From: Spirochaeta sp.
Lineage (GTDB): Bacteria > Spirochaetota > Spirochaetia > DSM-27196 > SLAA01
Assembly (NCBI GenBank): GCA_020201015.1
Contig: JAIVHN010000226.1
Location: 1 to 11,019, forward strand
DNA: 11,019 nt
Reading direction: 5' to 3'
Every line of letters starts with the position of its first letter. Position 1 is the stretch's first letter. The notes under the pieces are model-generated. The model saw only the letters and a program-made list of their open reading frames with translations, was not told the origin of the DNA and ran no database searches. The position numbers and the translations under genes were made by a program. Shown in pieces: positions 5,996 to 11,019 of the stretch.

Positions 5996-6508
5996 CTACG
6001 CGTCTGTAGCTTTTGCAGCCGCAAGCGTCTGCTCGCCGGTCACCGCAGCAATCTCCTGGTCACTGAAAACCGCGTCGATATCAAGAATGATGATGAATCT
6101 GTCATTCTGCTTTCCAATACCACTAATGAAGCGAGTATTGATCTTAGTACCGATCTGAGGAGCTGGCTCAATATTTGACGGGTCAAGCGAAATGACTTCC
6201 TGCACCGAATCCGCAAGTGTACCTATTGTGACCGACTCATTTCCTACATTGACATTCATAACAATTATGGAGGTGTCAATTGTGCGTTCCGCTTCATCCA
6301 TATCAAACTTAAGCCGTAGGTCGATAACCGGGATCACACTCCCACGTACGTTGATAACTCCGCGCATAAAGTCAAGCGTTCGGGGCACCTTGGTAATGTT
6401 GGTGTATTCAAGCACCTCCATAACCTTGGACACGGACACTGCATACTGTTCCTGTGCAAGCGTAAAGGTTAAGTACTGATTGAGGGCAACGTCGTTGTTC
6501 TCTTCCAT
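5996..6508 (-). CDS. cheW: Chemotaxis coupling protein CheW
   Basis: CheW links methyl-accepting chemoreceptors to the kinase CheA in cytoplasmic arrays. The 170-residue product is a single CheW domain: QYLTFTLAQEQYAVSV (11-26) as the first strands, the receptor/kinase-interface stretch EVLEYTNITKVPRTLDFMRG, and the hallmark NVRGSVIPVIDLRLKF (53-68). An acidic DMDEAERT loop and the second beta barrel (SIIVMNVNVGNESVTIGTLAD) follow, with FISGIGKQNDRFIIILDID near the end and a short alanine-rich tail. ATG 6508 follows AAGGAG by six bases, a strong ribosome binding site. No cheA, cheY or receptor gene is in the window, so its signalling partners must be elsewhere. It follows thyX by 44 bases on the same strand and may share its transcript. 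Confidence 0.95.
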   Translation of the reverse strand: MEENNDVALNQYLTFTLAQEQYAVSVSKVMEVLEYTNITKVPRTLDFMRGVINVRGSVIPVIDLRLKFDMDEAERTIDTSIIVMNVNVGNESVTIGTLADSVQEVISLDPSNIEPAPQIGTKINTRFISGIGKQNDRFIIILDIDAVFSDQEIAAVTGEQTLAAAKATDA

Positions 6509-6552
6509 AACATGCTCCTTGTTACTGTGGTAGGTTCCAGCCGCATTGGCCC

Positions 6553-7428
6553 TTACATGTTCTGCCCGGTGCGTAATTTAGCAAGCAGCCGTTCAGTTTC
6601 CCGTGACTGCAATCCCTCTTTTTCAGCAGTAGCCGCCACGCCCTCAAACTCTCCACTGCCGGACTCAACGAGGTAACGTTTGAGAGCGGCAAACTCTTGA
6701 GCGGAGAAATGCACCGCTCCAAGAACATGCTGCTCAAATGCCTCTGCGGCCAACGGGCACACAGCCTTAACTACCTCAAACATCGCCTCAGCATAGGCCC
6801 TAATCTCGGCTTGCGCATGGTGATCCATGCGTAGTTTCAAAAAGTGAAAAAGATTGTGGAGGTCTATCTGCCAGTACCACTCGGTATATAAGGAGAGCGG
6901 CAGGTTGATGCGACATAACTCTCGGGCGAGACCTTGCTCAATTCGCTCGTTATAGAGCTGGAAAGCAGCTTTTTGCTCCTCGAGTAATGCGTCGCGAACT
7001 GCCTGCGCCTGCTCCGGTGGAAGCGGCTGTTCGTCGCGGCCTTGTTTGTTATCCGTGCTCTGGGCGGCAAGGTTATCCAGACTCGGCACGAAAAACTCGT
7101 CTTTCATAATACTGTAGCGGCCGGATATCTCGTTCAGCTTGGCAGTGCGATGTCGCACCCATTGCCGAGCCACAAAAACTGGCATCTTGGTGTGGAAGGT
7201 CAGCACGACTTGCTCAAACGGGGAGGTGTGTGCGTTGCGGAGCAGATAGTGGATCAGACCACGATCCTCGCGATAACTCTTGGTGCCAGCACCGTAGGAG
7301 ACACGTGCCGCCTGCACAATGCGGTCGTCAGACCCCATATAATCCACAAGACGAATAAACCCTTTGTCGAGTACCGGAATTTCTTTATCAAGCAGCTGCT
7401 CAGCCTCAGGCCTGGTGCAATGCGCCAT
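6553..7428 (-). CDS. thyX: Flavin-dependent thymidylate synthase ThyX
   Basis: ThyX makes dTMP from dUMP using methylene-tetrahydrofolate, FAD and NADPH, replacing the unrelated ThyA. The 291-residue product has the defining RHR-x7-S signature (VRHRTAKLNEISGRYS; Arg92-His93-Arg94 and Ser102), HTSPFEQ (67-73), the dUMP/FAD-binding ELCRINLPLSLYTEWYWQID helix and RMDHHAQAEIRAYAEAM. It is longer than the common 220-250 residues, with about 20 extra residues in front and a C-terminal tail of roughly 40 rich in Glu, Ala and Leu. ATG 7428 is chosen because AAGGA lies about eight bases upstream and the alignment begins shortly after; an upstream TTG at 7518 is unlikely. It is divergent from the M23 peptidase gene, so its promoter should lie within 7429-7613. 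Use of ThyX suggests, but does not prove, that ThyA is absent. Confidence 0.95.
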   Translation of the reverse strand: MAHCTRPEAEQLLDKEIPVLDKGFIRLVDYMGSDDRIVQAARVSYGAGTKSYREDRGLIHYLLRNAHTSPFEQVVLTFHTKMPVFVARQWVRHRTAKLNEISGRYSIMKDEFFVPSLDNLAAQSTDNKQGRDEQPLPPEQAQAVRDALLEEQKAAFQLYNERIEQGLARELCRINLPLSLYTEWYWQIDLHNLFHFLKLRMDHHAQAEIRAYAEAMFEVVKAVCPLAAEAFEQHVLGAVHFSAQEFAALKRYLVESGSGEFEGVAATAEKEGLQSRETERLLAKLRTGQNM

Positions 7429-7598
7429 AATCCATCCTTGTTTTATTTTTGGGAGCAGGCCGCAGGCGTACCCCCATGTATTTTTTATAGTAGCATGTGC
7501 CAAATGAAAGGTCGACATTCGAACGAGGCTTTGTCAAACCGAATGTAAAAGTCTCCGCTAGACTCATCCTCATGGACTGTGTTCCCCACGATTCTGTG

Positions 7599-7606
7599 TA
7601 TATTAT
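7599..7606 (+). promoter_or_regulatory. Candidate -10 promoter element (TATATTAT) of the M23 peptidase gene
   Basis: TATATTAT resembles a sigma-70-type -10 box. The region 17 bases upstream (TGTGTT) is a poor -35 match. If used, transcription would start at about 7612-7614, at or next to the ATG at 7614, giving a leaderless or nearly leaderless mRNA. The rest of the 185-base divergent region (7429-7613) also has to hold the thyX promoter; an A/T-rich TATAAAAAATAC stretch on the - strand at about 7478-7489 is a possible part of it, with no convincing -35. Confidence 0.25.
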
Positions 7607-7613
7607 AGGCATT

Positions 7614-8855
7614 ATGAACATGCAACGTTTCTTTGGCAAAACACCCTTGAGTCTGCAACGCACAGCACGACGAGTGACGTCGCTGCTTGTGCTCGTGTCG
7701 CTGTCTGCTCTCGTCACGCCTGGTGTGACGCAGGCTCAAGACCTCTCCCCGACCGAGCAGCAGGTTGAACTTGTTTCGCGCGAAGCTGAAAACGGCGACT
7801 ATGAGTTCTATGCGGTGAACAACCATGTTATTCCAGTCTGGCTCAACGTAGCGTTTCCCGAGCTCATTAATATGGAGGCATCGGTCGATCTACCCTACAA
7901 CGGCCTCATAGAGGCCGACGGTGAGGAGACCTTTCTCTTCCGGTTACACAGCTCCGGACAGGGGCGACGACGAGGCTACAGTGTCCGCTACCGCTATGCT
8001 CGGGGTGACCCGCGGACCGTAGTTCATGACGACAGTTATATCTATCTTTTACCGTTTGCCCATGGCGAAAAGTATCGAGTGACACAAGGATACCACGGCG
8101 CTTTTACGCACCATGGTGAAAACACCTACGCCGTTGATTTCGACATGGTGACAGGTACTCCGGTACACGCCGCACGCGCTGGCGTTGTGATAGAGGTAAA
8201 ACAGGACTCTACCCGTGGTGGCCCGAGCGCCCGTTACTCATCTGACGCCAACTACGTACTCATCATGCATTCCGACGGGAGCTTTGGGAACTATGTCCAT
8301 CTCCGCCCAAACGGCGCTGCGGTACAAGTTGGCGACAAGATTTATGCCGGTGATTTAGTAGGATACAGCGGGGATACCGGGCAGTCTTCCGGGCCACATC
8401 TTCACTTTGATGTTCGAGTACCCCAGCGCGACGGTCGTATGCAATCAATTCCCACCCAATTCCTTAACCACGAACAGCGTGAGGTCAGTCTTGAAGAGTC
8501 CGCCTTTTACTACGCATATCATCCCGGCAAGCCAGAGTTCGAGGTAGTACTCGGAAATGAACTCCGCGCCAGCGACTTTGCAGATTATGAAGCATCAATT
8601 GCCAGCAGCGATCGTATTGAGTTCAGGACCGAGGATGTAGACCTCACCTACGTCTTGTATATTGCAAACGGCTTTGATGAGGCTATGGAACTGGAGATCG
8701 ATATTCGAATGAGAGGTGTGCGTAGTGACGAAGAGTTACCCATAGCGATAACGCTTGAGCCGCGCACCGAGCGCTTTCTTACCTTGCTCCGGGCGGTGCC
8801 AGGTGCCACCCAGTTGCAGTTTGCACCAAGCGTTCGTTACAGTCCGGTACGGTAG
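7614..8855 (+). CDS. Secreted M23 (LytM/lysostaphin-type) zinc metallopeptidase
   Basis: The 413-residue product begins with a signal peptide: basic residues to 20, a hydrophobic core VTSLLVLVSLSALVTP, and probable cleavage near TQA-QD at 41-42, so it acts in the periplasm or outside. A beta-rich N-terminal domain (about 45-150) precedes the M23 domain (about 151-285). Zinc ligands look intact: His167 and Asp175 (HHGENTYAVDFD), and His264 in GPHLHFD (His262 is the second catalytic histidine); YVHL contributes His229, and GTPVHAARAG and GDLVGYSGDTG are usual family segments. A C-terminal beta-rich domain of about 110 residues (from about 300) has no clear match. M23 enzymes cut peptidoglycan cross-bridges or stems, so wall remodelling is the likely role. 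ATG 7614 is chosen because it gives a clean signal peptide; ATG 7620 is an alternative. The longer frame back to 7497 would bury the signal peptide. Confidence 0.9.
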   Translation: MNMQRFFGKTPLSLQRTARRVTSLLVLVSLSALVTPGVTQAQDLSPTEQQVELVSREAENGDYEFYAVNNHVIPVWLNVAFPELINMEASVDLPYNGLIEADGEETFLFRLHSSGQGRRRGYSVRYRYARGDPRTVVHDDSYIYLLPFAHGEKYRVTQGYHGAFTHHGENTYAVDFDMVTGTPVHAARAGVVIEVKQDSTRGGPSARYSSDANYVLIMHSDGSFGNYVHLRPNGAAVQVGDKIYAGDLVGYSGDTGQSSGPHLHFDVRVPQRDGRMQSIPTQFLNHEQREVSLEESAFYYAYHPGKPEFEVVLGNELRASDFADYEASIASSDRIEFRTEDVDLTYVLYIANGFDEAMELEIDIRMRGVRSDEELPIAITLEPRTERFLTLLRAVPGATQLQFAPSVRYSPVR

Positions 8856-8934
8856 ACATACACCGGGGAGAACATAGCAGGCAGTTTTTTTGGGGGCCGC
8901 CGCCATCCACTGACCGTTCGCCTCATCTTCTTAC

Positions 8935-9438
8935 TTAAAGTGCGTTGATGAGTTCAACGAGTCGTTCGACCACAGGCGATGGGTCGGTACGTGGATACGT
9001 CGTCACCCCGTCGGACTCAGCTTCCTTCCGCACCGTTGCTTCATCGGTTATCAGGCCGCACAGTTCGACTGGATTAGATTTAAGCCGTGAGTAGGCCTTT
9101 TCTCCGGAAGCAATCTCAAAGGTGACAGGCCAGTCCGCCCGCAAACCTTCAACAATGACAATATCGTAACCAACAAACAGGTGGCGAAACCCATCCTCAG
9201 AAACCTCTATCGTATCCAAGAAAAGAGCGGTCTCTTCGGGGCCCCGCAGCAGAACTTGCTCAGCGCCAGCCTTGCGCATGCGGGCACTATCGGTTCCGGG
9301 GGTGTCAAGCCGTATATCATGATGCGTAAACTTTGCCGCTCCCACTCGGTACCCGCGTTTGCTCAACTCGGCAATTACTTTGAGTACCAGCGTAGTCTTT
9401 CCGCAACCGGACCATCCAATAAAGGCTGTTATCAACAT
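8935..9438 (-). CDS. mobB: Molybdopterin-guanine dinucleotide biosynthesis adapter protein MobB
   Basis: MobB is a P-loop GTPase that assists MobA in attaching GMP to molybdenum cofactor; it is not essential for the reaction in E. coli. The 167-residue product shows the Walker A loop GWSGCGKTT (8-16), the MobB-specific THHDIRLDTPGTDSARMRKA stretch from about residue 38, which matches the family pattern H-x-F-D-x-D-x-P-G-x-D-S, and the Walker B-like DIVIVEGL. ATG 9438 is chosen because the P-loop then begins at the usual position; an AGGG lies nine bases upstream. An in-frame TTG at 9489 would add 17 residues without family support. It follows the cyclophilin gene by 63 bases. With moeB, moaD and moaE about 6.5 kb away on the same strand, it suggests the organism makes a nucleotide form of the cofactor for molybdo- or tungsto-enzymes encoded elsewhere. 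Confidence 0.93.
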   Translation of the reverse strand: MLITAFIGWSGCGKTTLVLKVIAELSKRGYRVGAAKFTHHDIRLDTPGTDSARMRKAGAEQVLLRGPEETALFLDTIEVSEDGFRHLFVGYDIVIVEGLRADWPVTFEIASGEKAYSRLKSNPVELCGLITDEATVRKEAESDGVTTYPRTDPSPVVERLVELINAL

Positions 9439-9501
9439 ACGCTTTGACCCTACACCCTTAGCTCGGTTATGGGCAAGCGACCCACCCAATCAATCATGTA
9501 G

Positions 9502-9987
9502 CTACTCGGCACGAACACCTACAGCCGAAATACTATCGCCTTGAGCAATGAGGTCTACAACATCTTCACCCCGAATAACTTTGCCGAACACGGTATGTTT
9601 TCCGTTTAAATGCGGCTGAGGGGCATGCGTGATGAAAAACTGACTCCCGTTGGTGTTAGGCCCGGCATTTGCCATGGAAAGCACCTTCGCGTCATGCTTC
9701 AAGGGGTTGCCCTTTGTCTCATCTTCAAAGGTGTATCCGGGACCGCCACGACCAGTGCCGGTGGGGTCACCGCATTGAATCATGAAGTCTGGGATAACGC
9801 GGTGAAAGACAACGCCGTCGTAAAACGACTGTTCGGCAAGGAAGACAAAGTTGTTCACTGTCTTAGGGGCGTGTTCGGGAAAAAGTTGAAGTTCAATTTC
9901 ACCCTTGTTGGTGGTGAGCGTGACAAAATACTTTTTTGCCGTATCTATGCTCATGTCGGGAGGGGTCTGCCATTGCTGTGCACTCAT
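9502..9987 (-). CDS. Cyclophilin-type peptidyl-prolyl cis-trans isomerase, cytoplasmic
   Basis: The 161-residue product is a complete cyclophilin fold that speeds prolyl isomerisation during protein folding. Signature segments: GVVFHRVIPDFMIQCGDPTG (58-77) with the catalytic Arg63, GRGGPGYTFEDE, ANAGPNTNGSQFFIT (106-120) with the conserved Gln and Phe residues, and HLNGKHTVFGKV (126-137). His126 stands where human CypA has Trp121; lack of this Trp is common in bacterial cyclophilins and lowers cyclosporin binding. There is no signal peptide or lipobox, so it should act in the cytoplasm. ATG 9987 is used because AAAAGGAG ends ten bases before it; the reading frame continues upstream to 10065 without family similarity. 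It lies between ktrA and mobB on the same strand with gaps of 84 and 63 bases; an operon is possible but not shown. Confidence 0.95.
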   Translation of the reverse strand: MSAQQWQTPPDMSIDTAKKYFVTLTTNKGEIELQLFPEHAPKTVNNFVFLAEQSFYDGVVFHRVIPDFMIQCGDPTGTGRGGPGYTFEDETKGNPLKHDAKVLSMANAGPNTNGSQFFITHAPQPHLNGKHTVFGKVIRGEDVVDLIAQGDSISAVGVRAE

Positions 9988-10071
9988 AGTTGTTCTACTC
10001 CTTTTGTTTGTGATACGAAAACTCCCGCCAGTATACATCAAGCCGAGGCTACGGGCCAAGCGCAATGGAAT

Positions 10072-10878
10072 CTAACGTCCCCAACCAAGAAACCGGCGAA
10101 TCTTGGACCGAATTGAGAAGCCCGATAGCGAGCCCTTGTTGCCCGATGCGGCTGCTTGCACCTTGGTTATCATTGCTTTACGGGACTCTGTAGAATCTTT
10201 ATCAGGTTGCGGAGCGCGTTGCTCAGGCGCCCCGGAGAAGCGGTTCACCGAGTGTTGCTCGCCCACTATCAAGAGCACGTCTTCTGGTTGAAATAGGTAG
10301 TCTGGCCCAAAGAAACCAAAATGGTCCCCGTCATGTGAACGAATTGCAATAACATTGATCTCGGCCTCACGCCGGAGATTGGCCTCAACAACGGTTTTAC
10401 TATGGTACTTGGACGGCACCTCTACCTCCGCCATTGCCAATCCACTGCCTATGGGGAAGTAGTTGAACAAGGTGGAGGAGATCAAGGTCGGGGTAATGCG
10501 GCGCGCCGCCTCTTTATTGGGAAAAACAATCTGTGTCGCCCCTACCAGTTCAAGAATCTCCCCATGTTCGTCGGTCTCGGCAGTAGCAACTATGTGCCGC
10601 ACGCCGTGTTTTTTGAGGTAGTTCGTTACCAGGATTGATACCTCTATCTTGTCCACCAAATCAATAATCACGCCGTCGATTGTGGCCGGAACAATCTTGG
10701 AGATAGCCTCTTCCTTGAGTGCGTCGGCAACATAGGCCGCCTCAACTCGGTTCTTGTACTGCTCTATGAGTTCTTCGTCCTTGTCAATAATGAGGATCTC
10801 GACATCGGTGAGCAGCATCTCCTCCAGAACACGGCGTCCGAAATTTCCAAGCCCAATTAATCCAAACTGCTTTTTCAT
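10072..10878 (-). CDS. TrkA/KtrA-type RCK subunit of a potassium transporter
   Basis: This 268-residue cytoplasmic protein gates a TrkH/KtrB channel in response to nucleotides. The RCK_N Rossmann domain covers about 1-140, with the dinucleotide loop GLGNFG (9-14) and acidic LIIDKDEE (29-36) at the ribose-binding strand. RCK_C follows at about 148-215 (AEVEVPSKYHSKTVVEANLR, ending VLLIVGEQHSVNRF). Typical KtrA ends near residue 220; here a further 50 or so residues, low in hydrophobics and ending in basic SIRSKIRRFLGWGR, are added. One RCK pair rather than the two of E. coli TrkA makes KtrA the closer analogue. ATG 10878 has AAGGA eight bases upstream. The gene lies 72 bases after the partial TrkH/KtrB gene, the standard two-gene arrangement. 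Confidence 0.93.
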   Translation of the reverse strand: MKKQFGLIGLGNFGRRVLEEMLLTDVEILIIDKDEELIEQYKNRVEAAYVADALKEEAISKIVPATIDGVIIDLVDKIEVSILVTNYLKKHGVRHIVATAETDEHGEILELVGATQIVFPNKEAARRITPTLISSTLFNYFPIGSGLAMAEVEVPSKYHSKTVVEANLRREAEINVIAIRSHDGDHFGFFGPDYLFQPEDVLLIVGEQHSVNRFSGAPEQRAPQPDKDSTESRKAMITKVQAAASGNKGSLSGFSIRSKIRRFLGWGR

Positions 10879-10950
10879 AGGTGCATTCCTTCTGCCGGAC
10901 CTTTTGTTAAATCTTCTGCCACACCAAGACCGACAACGCCGCCGGTGTAC

Positions 10951-11019
10951 TTAACCAAGAAGTATATCTCCCTCCGGAAAGTCATAGAGCCGTCGCGAGG
11001 GCGGACGAAACTGCGGTGC
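10951..11019 (-). CDS. TrkH/KtrB potassium channel subunit, C-terminal end only (rest outside window)
   Basis: Reading - strand from the window edge, 22 codons end at a TAA (10953-10951): APQFRPPSRRLYDFPEGDIL followed by LG. The ending Phe/Tyr-Pro-Glu-x-x-Ile-x-x-Gly is the typical last segment of TrkH/KtrB proteins, and the gene lies directly upstream of the KtrA-type subunit. The fragment is short, so the call rests on the tail motif and context together. The intact protein would be a membrane K+ channel with four repeated pore modules. Confidence 0.75.
   Translation of the reverse strand, partial: APQFRPPSRRLYDFPEGDILLG

Noticed and set aside
7073..7081. DnaA-box-like TTATCCAGA
   Set aside because: It is a single imperfect match inside the thyX coding sequence with no cluster around it, so it is not an origin.
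7042..7548. Long + strand open frame opposite thyX
   Set aside because: It is a shadow of thyX in the opposite strand, without recognisable domains.
8885..8891. T7 run after the M23 gene as an intrinsic terminator
   Set aside because: The bases just before the T-run form no stable inverted repeat. The 79-base gap between the convergent M23 and mobB genes shows no other clear structure.

Overview
The window looks like ordinary chromosomal DNA of a bacterium, most likely a free-living spirochaete (Spirochaeta-like). That is inferred from the style of the RlmE, CheW, NusG-domain-II and flavin-dependent ThyX proteins and from the moderate GC content; no rRNA or other taxonomic marker is present, so the assignment is tentative. 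Coding is dense. Two genes at the left edge and one near 7.6-8.9 kb are on the + strand; everything else is on the - strand. I see no tRNA, rRNA, CRISPR array, insertion sequence or phage gene.

Left part (1-3.6 kb): the 3' end of a glutaredoxin-like gene overlaps rlmE (23S rRNA 2'-O-methyltransferase), which seems to start at a CTG codon. Converging on them is a - strand run, read right to left: a NYN-LOTUS RNA-binding/nuclease-like protein, a membrane-anchored NusG domain II protein, a MoeB/ThiF-type E1 enzyme, MoaD and MoaE. The last three form the sulfur-transfer half of molybdopterin synthesis: MoeB adenylates the MoaD C-terminal Gly-Gly, and MoaD-MoaE is the synthase that puts the dithiolene sulfurs into precursor Z (cPMP). 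A possible 14-codon mini-ORF links moeB and moaD through overlapping stop and start codons.

Middle (3.7-7.4 kb): a GH31 alpha-glucosidase gene is broken twice, by an out-of-frame internal deletion that removes part of the catalytic barrel and by an in-frame amber codon. Upstream of it on the same strand are cheW (chemotaxis coupling) and thyX (flavin-dependent thymidylate synthase).

Right part (7.4-11.0 kb): a secreted M23 (LytM-type) metallopeptidase gene diverges from thyX. Then, on the - strand and read right to left, come the last codons of a TrkH/KtrB potassium channel subunit, its RCK regulatory subunit (TrkA/KtrA), a cytoplasmic cyclophilin and mobB. MobB is a second link to molybdenum cofactor metabolism, about 6.5 kb from moeB-moaD-moaE. 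No moaA, moaC, moeA or molybdoenzyme gene is in the window.

I did not find a convincing undescribed system. The points most worth a second look are the doubly broken GH31 gene, the CTG start of rlmE, the moeB/mini-ORF/moaD junction, and the repeat-encoded Pro/Thr/Gln insertion in a MoeB that lacks the usual zinc cysteines.
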